Source: Cliona cf. orientalis (taxonomy: Eukaryota > Porifera > Demospongiae > Clionaida > Clionaidae). From it: a DNA stretch of 64,000 bases. Made by a program: the position numbers and the translations under genes. This document shows, piece by piece, positions 31,418 to 44,035 of this stretch (the first letter of the stretch is position 1; every line of letters begins with the position of its first letter). The notes below the pieces were generated by a model. It was not told where the DNA came from and did no database searches. It saw only the letters and a list, made by a program, of their open reading frames with translations. The DNA lies in NCBI GenBank assembly GCA_963930775.1, contig OZ005695.1:3100001-3164000 (forward strand). The letters are read 5' to 3'.

Positions 31418-33374
31418 CATAAACCATAAATCCAGAATTCTATGTAATAACTTTATTCAAGCTTCACAGTTCAATACCAAATGCCCTAAGTGTCAATCAG
31501 TGGTCATCAATAGCAGAAAAATTGAAGTTGTTCTAAATCTTCACTATGACTGGTTTACTGTATAATTCAATAATTATTGTGTTTTGTCCATCATACATGT
31601 ATAAAATTTAATATTACGATGCATGGTATGTTACAATTAAATTTTTCTTTTGTGTTAACTTCATTGCTCTTTCCATGTGGGACTCCTCAGTTGGTACTTG
31701 ACCTCCTGACCTGTGATAAATTGAACAATAATATTGTCAGCACAAACTTGATTAAATGCCCAAGCAAGGCATTACCAGCACACATCCCAACTAGATTGCC
31801 ACACAAACCAGGAGCCTGCTTTTGTCTCCTGGTGGCTTTTGCAGGTGTATAACTCCTACATATTATATACATGGTAATAGCATGGATTTGAAGGGGAGTA
31901 CATACATTTAATCAATTATGGAATTTGCCTAATTCCAGGAATTACATGGCTCAAAAATTAATATTTGCATGCCATGAGTCCTATGGTACTCTTATTTCCG
32001 ATCCCTCCCTTTAAGGTTTTTGTAGTTGATATTGTAAATGGAGTATAATGGTGAAAGCGTCCAAATAGGCACTATTTTAACATAAATTATTTTCAGCTTC
32101 GCACTCCGCGCGGGAGGAAATAATATACTATATTAAAATGGAGGGAGCCAATAGATATCACTGACAAGATAGGTCTCAGAAGCCACCATCATGATGCAGA
32201 AACAGTCTCAGCAGTTAATAAAGAATGTAAAATTTTAATTTTCCGGGGGGGAGCATGCCCCCAGACCCCCTTAGTAAAAGAAGTTAATGAGCACTATGTT
32301 ATTCTTGGCTGATAAAAACTCCCCCCCCCCCCCCCCCCCGCCTCAATTCTGTGATTGTTGCATTTGCCCCCTCCTTGACAACTGCCCAGTATCGAGCACT
32401 CCCATCAGCTCTGGTAGCTCAGTAGCTTAGTGACAAAATTTAATATTGTTAAACTAATAATCAGACAGCTACTATACCAACAATAAACTTACTGATCTCT
32501 GAAATCCGCCCCCTAAACAGCAGTTTCTCATCACTACTTGGCCCAAAATAGCCTTTTCTGTCAGCCAGCTACCTTCGAGAAAGCGTGTAATTCAATATTT
32601 TGGAGGCGTGGCTAAAAATTTTGTGCATGCGCTTTGCACATGAATGTCCTAGCACCCCCCTTCTTCAAAATCATGGGAATGCCCCTGTAAGTACAGAGCA
32701 AAACCTCACCAATATTTGTGGATCTTGCTGGTTGGTCCAAGCCGCCAGAGAGATTGTAAATCCATGACTGTCCAATTTCCTCATATCCCGTCCTCAAACA
32801 GAATTAAAGTATCTGCAAAAATAATTATTATCATTCTCTATTAGTCTCATACTCGAGACTACATATAAAGAGTAATTTTTTCATCTTTTTGTTCATCTCT
32901 CTCCTGTGTATGTTGATTTTTTCTTATTTTCTCCCTAGCTCTCCCTCTCTCTCCCCCTCTCCTACTTGCATATTGAGTTCTGCAATAGTTGTCTTGGCTC
33001 AATCTAGAATTTCCACAACTCATTTTTCTGTTGTGGACATTGCATTTCAGGTCTAAGATTTTATGCATCCCATTATTGATATTAAATTTTACAACGGCTA
33101 AGCAAACACATGTCCAAATATGGGTATACAACCCACTCAAACCACTATCTATAGGACCACATAAAATTAATTATTGATTATTCTTACATTGTGGCTTGCA
33201 TGGAATTGCCTGACAAGACAGCCCTTATAAAAAATTTAGTAGGCTTACTTTCTACTGCATGTAATAGTCCCAAACCTAAGGCCATTGCCTGCTCAAGGCA
33301 ATCTAATCCTAGCAAAAGGCAGAGCCACTTGTATACATTATACTAGTGCCACTGGGTCATATTAACCTAATATG

Positions 33375-33549
33375 CAGGCACTGATCCAGAAAATTTGCAT
33401 GGAAGGTGGTTGACGGGGTGGCTACCCATAGTAAACCATATTGGTGCAAAGGGGGTGGCTGGTTTATAATGGTGGACATCTCCTATACTACAAAGAACTG
33501 GTGAAGGGGGTGGCTAGCCACCCTATCCACCCCGTTGGATCAGCCCCTA
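33375..33549. mobile_element. MITE with CAGGCACTGATCC end and 5-bp TSD
   Basis: The left end CAGGCACTGATCCAG and the right end TTGGATCAGCCCCTA are imperfect inverted repeats. ATATG borders both (33370-33374, 33550-33554). Inside, GGGGTGGCT-A-CCCAT and GGGGGTGGCTAGCCACCC recur in inverted form. Confidence 0.6.
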
Positions 33550-34127
33550 ATATGGGTTACCTCAGTTGCACTTAGTTCTAGTCACATGCGAATCAACAAG
33601 ATAAGAAATCATCATATTATATTCTTTTGTACACCTACCATTGTTACATGATAATGATTGTTTCCGTAGTAGTCTAAGACTGCTAGTATCGATCAATAAG
33701 CACAATTATTATACTGCTTTCTACACTTGGTATTGTCTAATCTAAATACATGACTTACCTTACAATAATTCACTTGTTTTTTTTTTTCTGAACTAAAATG
33801 GGCTGCAGTATTGTGATTACTGATCAGTACTATGAAAACAATTGCTATCACGTAACAATGGCAAGTGAATATGAAGGAAAGGATCTGATGATTTCTTGTT
33901 GGCATTTTTTTGTTGACTTGCATGTGCTAGAAGCAAGTGCAACTCAGATGACCCACAAATTTTTGCAGCGATATAACTCTATTGCCCAACTTGTATGCTT
34001 GTACATGTAGCTACATACACCCTCAACATGGATAGATGTGTGCACATGCATGCACCTCTAGCTCTTCTCTAGTACAACTCACATGTACAATTGTGTGGAA
34101 TATTCTTATTCACAGTTACTGTACTTC

Positions 34128-34894
34128 CTCCTTAGTTCTTCGGCTAGTGACTTGTATTTCAGGTAAGCATCTATAGCGTCAATGATGGCAGACCATGTGG
34201 GAGGTGGTTCAACTTGATTCAGCCATATAGTTTCAACATCTCCCTGAAATACTTCTCTGACTCATCATGATCACTTCTTACTATTTCTCAGCTCCCCTTC
34301 TTTGAGTTCAAGAATAAGACCAATATTCTCCCAGTCAGCTGACACTGTACTGAGGAGTTCTCTCAATAATACGCTAATTTTTGGTGGTGAGGTCATCTCT
34401 GGTTGCCTGGGTCAACCATATATAGTCATTCTTGAGTGTTTTGGATTTGATGGTCCTGTTTAATGTACAGTTTCATTGAGATTTCCCTGGATATACCCCT
34501 TAAAAATGTACTCAGTTGACCCCTCTTCTCATTGGCCTATAGCTACCCTATGATCACACATACCCCTCTGATAGCTGGCAATTATAAACTTTGGTTGCTC
34601 AGCGATGGCCAACAAAATTTAATAATTCATGACCAAAAATAGTGAGCTTGCATGTATAGTATACACTCAGACCAATCAGCATACACAGATCAACACTAGT
34701 ATTCAGGGAGCAGGTATTCATAGTTATGTTGAGGGAGAAACTATGGTTGTTAGTGAAAGGCTGCTGAAACTAATGGATAGCTATATATACACTTACCTGG
34801 TTCAGAATCTGCACCTTCAGGATCACTGCATGCATCCTCATTTCCTTCCAGTACCTTGTGGTTCTGTAGTGGTCATATCTGCACAAACACGGAA
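34128..34894 (-). pseudogene. Death-domain gene remnant, partial duplicate of the ANK-ZU5-UPA-Death gene
   Basis: On the minus strand, 34894-34796 is a diverged copy of linker exon 37436-37368 and its flanks (TTTEPQGTG, then DPEGADSEP). A 13-base insertion causes a stop after GTGRK. Downstream, about 34420-34290 reads like the first half of a death domain (STVSADWENIGLILELKEGEL), and 34232-34128 its second half (WLNQVEPPPTWSAIIDAID, then AEELRRKY). Between them the frame is shifted at least once and meets stops. The order linker then death domain is the same as in the intact gene next door, which points to a tandem duplication that has decayed. Confidence 0.7.
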
Positions 34895-35328
34895 AATTGT
34901 TACAATATTGCAGTGTGATAGATAATCATCTTGGATGCATCATGCATGCCAGCAAGAGCATGTATCACACAAAATTAATAAGAAAGAGAGGATTGAACAT
35001 GCTATAATTATGCTCCACATGTAATTATTTTCAGAGTGGCAGGCTGTAGAGTTTAGCTACTTGGCTCAATGGTGGTTAGAAGTCAAACCATGTCATCTGT
35101 TGCTATGAGGGTTCAAACTGTTGCTAGGTATGTATGTGCTCGAGCCTTTTATGGCTGATATACTTGTTGCTAGGTTGTACGTGTGTTGTCACAAGCACAT
35201 AGCTTGCGGTGTGTTGTATCATTCGGTACATTGTCTATCTTATAATATTATTATCATTTCAAGAAATCTGCTTACTCAGTATTTCTTTGTTTGAAGGGGG
35301 AGCACTAACACCAACAGTTGCGCCAGCA

Positions 35329-38300
35329 CTAGCAGTTGCACCACCTCCACCTCCAGTTGATACTACACCTATAATAGTTATGGTCATCTTCAATGACTCC
35401 CACAGTAACCAAATCTAACGGTGGTATATGACCATACCATATATAGCGGGAAACTATCGACAGAAAATGAATTTCATGGTTTGATAGCCACCCACGAAAA
35501 TTTTCTTTTTAGGTATGCCACACTCGCCTATATGGCATGAATTCCATGAAAGTTTTCTCCCTCGGAAAATTTCCCGCTATACAGTACATCATGGAACCAA
35601 CAGATTCAGTGGGTGTGTGGAAACACTATAAGGCTTACCTCCATGGCTTCTAGCCAAATCCTTGAAGAACTTGTTATCCGAGACCTTTTGTATAGCTCGA
35701 CACAAAGTCCTCCAGGATGGTACCCCAAACTTATCTGTGTTGTAATTCTGTCCAATCCACTTTTGAAGGACACTGGCGAGAGAGTCACTGGCTTGGTGAT
35801 GGTGGTTGCTGGCGATCTCATCGAGTACATGTCCACTGATGCCCAGCGCAATTCCAATGTCTCTCCATTCAGCTGCTAACTTTCTGATTTCCATATAAGC
35901 CAAGTTCCAGTCATCATGATCTGAAAGAAAGACCATATTATACTCCTATCGGCCCTTCTAATTATTCGGCACGCTTTACCAAAATTTAATAGTCTCTAAT
36001 TTTTGCTGTGATAGGTCGTCATGCATATAATATTATCCTATATATACATGTACGACATTGTATGGGAATCAGTGTTTCATACAGAGGGTGGGGTGCCCTG
36101 GGATTTCCCATCCCCAACTCAGATTTCCCCCTTCAAACTTTCTGAATCTACTGCATACTTTGTATAATATTATTAGTTTCCCACCCCATGCAATGGTATC
36201 AGGTCCTCCGTCTGTATGAAACACTGGGAATGGAATGTGCATGCATGTAGATGGAATGTTGAATACTATAGCTTCTAAAAGTTTGGCAAAGCTCAAGCAA
36301 TATTATTATTTTCATGCTAGTATGGTGGTATTCTATTAGTATAGCTAACAAAACTTATGGTGTCTATGAATATGACTAGGTTTTTGCATGAGTGCTATAT
36401 AAAAGTACCAAGTCTCATTCGTTGGTAAGCTGAAGCCATAAATTCATATGGGGTGCACTGGCTTGTTGTGTTACTGGTCTGAATTGCCTATGGTTCGCCT
36501 TGAGTACTTGAAAGGCAAACTTAAAGTTACATAACAGAGTAGTACATAAACCACATTCCTGGCTTGCAAGACTAGCATGCTTAAGTTTTATATTATGGAA
36601 GGGCAGTTAGTTACTTATTCTTACCAAATTCCGTGTTGTCAACTGTTGCCAAAATCTGTTCGACATCGGAGCCTGGAAATCAGGAACAATTGCCATGTAT
36701 ATAAAAATGACAAAGCTGGGTAGCTCAGCTACAAGCCTATATTATATTATAGACTAAACATGGACATAAAACAAACAGGTGTTGGATCAACAATGCAGTA
36801 GCCTACATGGATGGTCCTCACCTACCATCTCAATTACAGATGTGATGTCAACACTATTATGAATCATTGGAATTTCCTTTAGAATGTACATTGTACTGAA
36901 TCAATGAGCTATAGTTGCTACATACAACATGTATCATGGAGTTACAAGCTAGTGTGTCAACCATGGGATAATATGCATGAGCTATTAATAGTACATGCTC
37001 AGAGAAAATCTAAACAGCATCACCTCCCTAGCTACAAAGAACAGACTGAGCCTCAAGCGAAGAACAGAATTTTTGAAACCTGCGATGAACTCATTTGAGA
37101 ATGCGTACCCTCGTTTCTGCACATGGCCCTAATATAATTCTGACCATTTATTCGCCTTCTGAACGTGTGGCAGAACGCATCCTTTGTGCCCTCGGGAATG
37201 ACACAAACTATATTATAAGAGAAAGGATCGTCTAAAAATATTTTTTGTTGCACATATAATACTCTAAAGCAAGTACACACAATGTTATGTTTAGGGAGAA
37301 ACTATGGCTATTAGCAAAATTTTAGGTGGAGACAAGGGTGCTGAAACTAGCTGATAGCTACACTTACCTGGTTCTGAGTCTGCACCTTCAGGATCACTGT
37401 TCCTTCCAGTACCTTGTGGTTCTGTAGTGGTGGTATCTGCACGGACTGAATAGTATGACAGATCATCTTGGATACATCATGCATGTCAGCAAGATCATAC
37501 ACAACAATGCAAGGAGGAAAAGAGTATCAAACATGTATTATGCTCCAATCGTAATCCATGTACAAATGTTTTCAGAGTGGCAGATTGTAGAAAGAGTTTA
37601 GCTACTTGGCTCAATCATATGAGATTTTCCAATGCGTTACACGCCATATTATTATATTGATACTCTCCTTCCTCCTGCAATAGTATGAATTCTTGATGAC
37701 ATGAATGGCTATAAATAGCAGAATTAGACTGACCACTATAACAAAATGCTCTGCAGTCTAAATATAGCACCATGCTGTTTTAGGGATTGAATCTTAGAAG
37801 CCAGTATGTTTATCATTGATAGTAGCTCCTCTGGGCCTGGGAACGAGGCTAGTTACTGAGCTGACTGTAGATCTAGAGCTGAGGGGATGCGGCCACGGTA
37901 CGGTTAACGACGAACTAATGAGGGGCGTTGCTACGACTTTTGTGTGCTCATGCAATTTTGGCTCGTCATCCTGGATACGTATATTATGCCTATTGACAAT
38001 GAATTTGAGAGTTAGTCTAATGGGAAATCATGTCAGATGACAAGTAAATTTAATGCCATTGATGAAATATTCTAAGGAGGAATAACAAAAGAATACAAAT
38101 AAGTATAAAAAATAATGAGATTGATGGATAAAGTAGGATGGAAGGGTCAAAAAGTATATCTATAAACATCCACTATACATCCCTACGCTTGGTTTTCTTG
38201 ATTATCATGTACCTATTGACGGTGATACAAGCTTTCTTCAACATCGAAATGCCATCATCGTTAATTTTTGAACTGCTTGCACCCATGTGTTTGGGTGTGA

Positions 38301-41300
38301 CCGGACGTTGAACTGTCAATATTTAACGTATATCCATGGATGTCTGCATTGTACCCACCAACGCTCGCGCTAACTGCATATTTGTGCAGTTCTTTTCACC
38401 CGGGTTACCTTAATTATGATAGAACCTACATGTATGCATACTATACTTGTTTTCAATATGTACCTGAGTCATAGTGTCTGTAAATGGTGAAGGTGTCGTG
38501 GGGATATTTGGCACCACTTAATGTCACTAAATGCTCCAAGGTGGTAGGTCGCTCTGTTTTACACCTGGCTACAAGTTGACACGATGGAATGCGTTTTCCT
38601 TTTTTGAAGTCATCTACCTCCTTTTTCTCAATCTGTAAAAAGTGTTCCATATAAAAATGTGCACCCCACTCCCCACACAAATACAACAAAATCTGTAATC
38701 TACCCCTATCAAAACTGTAGGTGTATGCAAAGAAGTGGTATCAGCTAAACATACCACAGGAGGTCCTAGTGCTGTGATTCTCCATGCCTCATCACTTGTT
38801 GTGGTTCCTTCTGGAGGAATATCCAATGTGATCAAATTCTGATCACTTTCAAATTCAAGTAGCTGATCATGTCCCAGGGTGGCGTTCACTTTTCGATAAT
38901 ATTTACTGATAATCTATAGGTGTAAAAGACATAAGTTATGTATATATACTTACACATTAGGCCACACAAAATAAATTGTTGAGTTAACTATTATGACCAC
39001 AAAATAGTAGGGTCAGTCCATTGGGCAGATAATAATTTAACCAAAAAATTTTGATTACTAGTGCCTAGTGTTAGTATGTATTCTATAGCCAGAGGAGGTT
39101 GGTCACAATTTTTGCGGAATGTGCATTTTATTGTCACACACCATATATCCCACCTATAAGTATACCTAAGTATTATATCAGCCGGGGTATAACTAGGATA
39201 TTTTCCAGGCAGTACGCACACTAATCAGGAATCAATTAGCTATCGCTTGATCTGGCAGTTCTACCATGTGGCAAGTTCAATCTGCAAGTGAACTGTACTA
39301 GCTGCTAGTCCAAGTCTCAATGCAATAGCCATTGCCTGAGTTTGTTGAACAGTGAAAACTATTCCATTTGTTTTCTAAGCTACCTGACTATCTTCTGTTC
39401 ATGGAAGCTGAAGCACTGATTAACCATGGTTCCGTGATTCAAGCCATCTGTCATCGGTTGTTTCTTTGCTGGTTTGTTTTTACTGTGTGCAACTCTCTTT
39501 CTGTTCAGAACTATTGTTGCTAGGTTAGAACGGTTGTTGCTATGCATGTAGACTATGGTGCGCGTGACTTGCAGCCAATCAGGTGGGATATATAATAGTT
39601 ATAGCGCGTTTGCCAGGGATTTATGGCAGTAAACCGACCTGAGTACGAGGGCGTAGTGCTATGACAGTTACTATAACATAATGTTATGCAATGTATTGTG
39701 TTAGCGGGTTGACCTGGGTTGCGTGGGTGTACGTTACAGCTTATGGCAAACACACTCTAATAATTATGAATCCATATTCCAGCTTTGTAATGTGTGGTAG
39801 CTTAAAAATAGTCCTACGTATTAAAAGTCTATAGGTCGGTATACATGCCTAAAATAAAAGCTATTGGATGCCTTAAAGTTCTATAGTTCAATGGGTTAGG
39901 TTCAAACATTAAATTTTATTTCTGAGTGGCCTTATAGGGACTTTCAGGGTGGTTACTCTTATCCATCATTCTTGCAGCATAATAGGGTTTGTAAGGAAAA
40001 TGTCATGCCATGTATGTACATGTCATTGTATCCGGATAGAGAGAAGCGTACTTGTACATGTGTCACTGTGGTACTAAGCATGTACTTCAATAGACAACCA
40101 AAAATCCCTATTATGGCCATACCATACAATTTCTAAGAGAGTAGCTAGTTACTGTATTATAATACAACCAAGGGCTTATAGGGTCTATAAGCCTTTGGTA
40201 CAACTCAATAATAATTATTAGCTCTCATTAATAGGCTATATTATATACATATACCTTGTTATGCACTTTGGTATTCCAAAATATGGTAAAGTGAATCTTG
40301 TGGCTTTTATTGTCTTCAATGTAATGAGTACTAGCACAGTATTGCCTTTCCTTTGCACCTTTCTTGCCAATTCCATATCTAGAAAAACTGTCTAGTTCAA
40401 TAAATCCGTAAGAGCTATGACGTGAAAAATTGCCCGGTATGGTCTCAAAATTAACCCTTTCTTCACCATGATCCATGGAGCTGGCTTTAACGAAGCACAA
40501 CTGTGATGCACCTTCTGGTTTAGCACAGTGTTGAATTTCAAGAGTCAGCAGTCGAGAAAATTGGCATTTGGGAACACATTCTATCCAATAAATTGCACTA
40601 ACGAGATGGGTATCCTGGGGTAATTGATAATCTCCCATGATGGTGGCTTTAATGTGGATGCTACACTGCCGTAGGTTGGCAGGTAGAGAGTTCTCAGGGA
40701 TGTAAAGATTCAGACCACATTCATCCCAGGAGAAGAGCTGCTCAGAGTTTGTCACTAGTACTGATGTCTCAGCTACAAAAATATTATGCTCTGTGCACAT
40801 AAGAACAAATAGAGTAATTGAATATATTTGTGTATACATAATATACTAGAGCTCTCTAGACCATGCCACATACTTCATGCAGTCAACCTCAGCTGTATTG
40901 GAACATACATGCATGAATGTATGGTATACACGTATTGGTTGATAAATCAGTTCATAACAATGAAAGTATCACAGAATCCCGCAATTTCCCCCCTCCCCAC
41001 CTTCTGCATGCATTGGGCTAACCATATAGCCACCCCCTAGAGCCTGGGTATGAGGCTAACTAAACCGGGGTGGGGCTTTTATGCAGGACTGTGACATTTC
41101 TTGTTTGATGACCATTCATTACCAACCACAGAATGCCACCTGGACTGCAATTTCCAGCTGTTTGATGGGCAAAACTTGAGAAGTAAGGCATAATAGTATG
41201 ATATGAATTCGAATGGCTAGTGCCCACTTTGACTAGAAAGAAGTAAAGCTTAAGCTCCAGATTTTCTTTGCATAATATTATATATTAACTCCACAGTTTA

Positions 41301-42929
41301 TAATAATGACTGAACTGTATACGCATGTCCCTTACCACTTGAAGCCATTAAAGCTGATGTCCCTTGATTACTACTCTGCTCATTGATATCAGCTCCATGA
41401 TCTAATAAGTTGGCTGCTAGTGTGTGTCCTCCGACCGTAAAATCTGATATTACTCCAGTATTGCTTTGCATGTCACCGTGGGCAATCAATAGTTTGGCTG
41501 TTTCATTGTGTCCCATTGCACTTGAAACGAACAAAGCTGAATTATTTTGCATGTTGTTAACATGGTCGAGCAATAATTTGGCTGTTTCAGTATGTCCGTT
41601 TTGACTTGAAATATACAAAGCTGAAAACCCTTTATTACTTCGCATGTTAACATCAGCTCCATGGTTGAGCAATAATTTGGCTGTTTCTGTATGTCCGTTT
41701 TGACTTGAAATGTGCAAAGCTGAACCCCCTTCGTTACTTTGAATGTTAACATTAGCTCCATGGTTGAGCAATAATTTGGCTGTTTCAGTATGTCCATTTG
41801 CACTTGAATTGTACAAAGCTGAAAATCCTTTATTACTTTGCATGTTAACATTAGCTCCATGGTCGAGCAATAATTTGGCTGTTTCTGTATGTCCATTTAG
41901 AGTTGAAATGTGCAAAGCTGAACCCCCTTTGTTACTTTGCATGTTAATATTAGCTCCATGTTTAAGCAATAATTTGGCTGTTTCTGTATATCCGTTTTGA
42001 CTTGAAATGTGCAAAGCTGAACCCCCTTCATTACTTTGCATGTTAACATTAGCTCCACGATCAAGCAATAATTTGGCTGTTTCAGTATGTCCATTTTCAC
42101 TTGAATTGTACAAAGCTGAAAACCCTTCATTACTTTGCATGTTAACATTAGCTCCATGGTCAAGCAATAATTGGGCTGTTTCCGTATGTCCCATTAGACT
42201 TGAAATGAGCAAAGCTGAATCCCCTTTATTACTTTGCATGTTAATATTAGCTCCACGATCAAGCAATAATTTGGCGGTTTCTGTATGTCCCATTGCACTG
42301 GACACTCGTAAAGCTGAAAACCCTTCATTACTTTGCATGTTAACATTAGCTCCATGATCAAGCAATAATTTGGCTGTTTCTGTATGTCCCTTATCACTTG
42401 AAATATACAAAGCTGAAAACCCTTCATTATCTTGCATATTCACATTAGCACCATGGTCAAGCAATAATTTGACTGTTTCCACATGTCCTTCTTGACTTGA
42501 GTGCATTAAAGCCCACCTTCCATTATTTTTTTGCATGTTGACATTAGCTCCATGGTCAAGCAATAATTTTACTATTTCTGTGTGTCTATTAAAGCTGGAA
42601 AGCATTAAAGCTGACCATCCTTCACTTTGTTGCATGTTAACATCACTTTCATAGTCCAACAATAGTCTAGCAACATTTATGTGGCCTGTCTCACAGGCTG
42701 CCATTAATGCAGACTCACTGCGTAGTCCATTAGTTGAATTAACTTGTGCTTGATACTGTAGTAGCAACTCGGCGACTTGAAAGTGTCCACGCCATGCTGC
42801 CCTGTATAGAGCGCACTGCAGATTTTCATCTTTCTGGTTGACATCTGCTCCTCGTTCCAGTAGCCTCTTCACTGTTTCAAAGTCTCCTCGATCGCTTGCT
42901 GAGACCAACATAGAGGACGTGGACGCCAT
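35329..42929 (-). CDS. Ankyrin-repeat, ZU5, UPA and Death domain protein
   Basis: Exons on the minus strand: 42929-41336, 40772-40255, 38913-38755, 38632-38464, 37436-37368, 36672-36625, 35920-35639, and a doubtful last one, 35414-35329 (TAG). All phases fit and the sum is 974 codons. Exon 1 alone encodes about 15-16 ankyrin repeats (consensus GHTETAKLLLDHGANVNMQ). Exon 2 is a ZU5 domain (FSWDECGLNLYIPENSLP; VSAIYWIECVPKCQF). Exons 3-4 fit a UPA domain (LITLDIPPEG; CQLVARCKTERPTTLEHL). Then come short Thr/Pro/Asp linkers and a Death domain (LAAEWRDIGIALGI; VPSWRTLCRAIQKV). The order resembles vertebrate ankyrins (ANK-ZU5-UPA-Death) and UNC5/PIDD tails, but with one ZU5. It probably acts in membrane-skeleton anchoring or death-fold signalling; the role is inferred. 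The intracellular location is inferred from the lack of a signal peptide. Confidence 0.85.
36070..36226. mobile_element. CAGTGTTTCATACAG MITE with 5-bp TSD
   Basis: Ends CAGTGTTTCATACAGAGG and CCGTCTGTATGAAACACTG are inverted repeats. GGAAT flanks both (36065-36069, 36227-36231). The 157-base interior is C/T-rich. It is intronic in the ankyrin/Death gene. Confidence 0.75.
39585..39740. repeat. Palindromic MITE, TGCC-AAATCCC family, copy 2
   Basis: TAGTTATAGCGCGTTTGCCAGGGATTTATGGCAGTAAACCGA followed by GAGGGCG matches the left halves of 11283-11410 and 60437-60562. The right half is less regular. It lies in intron 2 of the ankyrin/Death gene. Confidence 0.45.
41410..42640 (-). repeat. 99-base tandem array inside the ankyrin exon
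   Basis: At the DNA level the ankyrin repeats are near-identical 99-base units (TTGGCTGTTTCTGTATGTCC recurs about every 99 bases on the plus strand). The units near 42640-42929 and 41336-41500 have diverged from the rest, so homogenisation is strongest in the middle. This suggests recent unequal exchange or gene conversion. Confidence 0.85.
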
Positions 42930-44035
42930 AATGATTAATTTTAATTAGTGATGCGCAAGCTGGCGGCGCACTGCCTACAGTCTATCGATCGATCCGGTCT
43001 CTTAACTTAGTCCTCACTATCACTTTCTCCTTATAGACAGCGCGAATAGTGATGTAAGGTAAACCGGGGTAATCAAGTTCGTATGCGGGGCAATTCCGTA
43101 TCCTCGCGTTCCCCATTCAACAATGCAAGCATTTATGAAGCGAGCCGGCGGTATACCTAGTAGCTATTGGTAGCGCATTGTGTAGCAGAAATCACGAAAT
43201 TTTTTTTTTTTTTTTTTTTTTTCAAGGCGACCTGAACACTAAGCAGAAAAAAAAATGTCCAAAACCACCACATAGTTGAGCTGGATGCTTAGTAGAGCCA
43301 TACAATGCAAGCAGGCAGTCTATACTCCAATTTTGACCAAAGTAGGTAAAGGTCGTCACGTTTGTGTGCGCGGGTATTCCCCGTTTTTCACGTAGCGCGT
43401 GGGCGGAAAACATTGCAAACGCATGGCTTCCTATACAAACATATGGGAAAACTTCAAAGGGCCGTAACTTCGATTCAAAGGCGTGAATCAAAATTCTTTC
43501 AGGTCAAATCTCTAGTTTCGACCCATTCTGCGTGCCCATGTAAAAATTATGTCCCCAAGTACTCCCAAACCCCCCATGAATTAGATTATTTATTTAAATC
43601 TTTTTTTTTTTCAAGCTAACCACACACTAAGATAAAAGAATTGTAACAAGCTGTATTTAAATAAATTTCATGTTCAAATGTCAGGTACTTACACTAACGG
43701 TAACACAGCCATATAGCTGTATCAGCTTTAATTGTACATTGTTTACGAGCCATGTTTCCTTTTGCTGACATGTGAAGGGAAAGCCCATTGTTGGGGTACC
43801 AAGGCACATATTATTCTCTGAGAGTACATGTACATCTGGGTACCTACAATGTGTGTGCATATGTGTGTGATACACTGATTGAGTGAGAAGATCTTGGTCA
43901 GACCCCTTGTGTAGTCCTCGCACTTGTGAAAGAATTCCACAATAAAAGCTACATGCATGATCTTTAAGTGGACAGGTACATTGTGTGTGTATTATACTAG
44001 TCCCATACTTACCAGCTTCAGACAGTAGTAGGAAT
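42930..44035. other. Intergenic region with an interspersed repeat
   Basis: The first 250 bases are the likely promoter of the minus-strand ankyrin gene; I see no clear TATA box. 43199-43630 is one copy of a repeat also found at 46058-46495. The remainder is AT-rich and unremarkable. Apparent frames on both strands look like chance. Confidence 0.5.
43199..43630. repeat. Interspersed repeat S, copy 1
   Basis: Shares with 46058-46495 the ordered blocks CACTAAGCAGAAAAAAA, AAAACCACCACATAGT, TAGTAGAGCCATACAATGC, AAAGGGTCGTCA, CTTCAAAGGGCCGTAAC and ATCCATTCTGCGTGC. Both copies are bounded by CACACTAAG/CTTAGTGTG-type ends and T-runs. No coding frame is shared between copies. Confidence 0.7.

Larger units (their letters stand above)
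31058..34127. other. Non-coding region downstream of the MEI1-like gene
   Basis: Apart from the exon candidate at 31256-31417 I see no gene. It contains a fragment of the GGGGGAGCATGCCCCC repeat (32243-32272; compare 17214-17242), a poly-C run (32321-32339), and a MITE (33375-33549). The open frames here have no family resemblance. Confidence 0.5.

Noticed and set aside
31577..31872. Overlapping frames after the MEI1-like gene
   Set aside because: Both strands are open in AT-rich DNA without codon bias, splice signals or resemblance to known proteins.
41410..42357. Long open frames on both strands over the ankyrin array
   Set aside because: They are other-frame readings of the 99-base ankyrin repeats; a repeat length divisible by three keeps several frames open at once.
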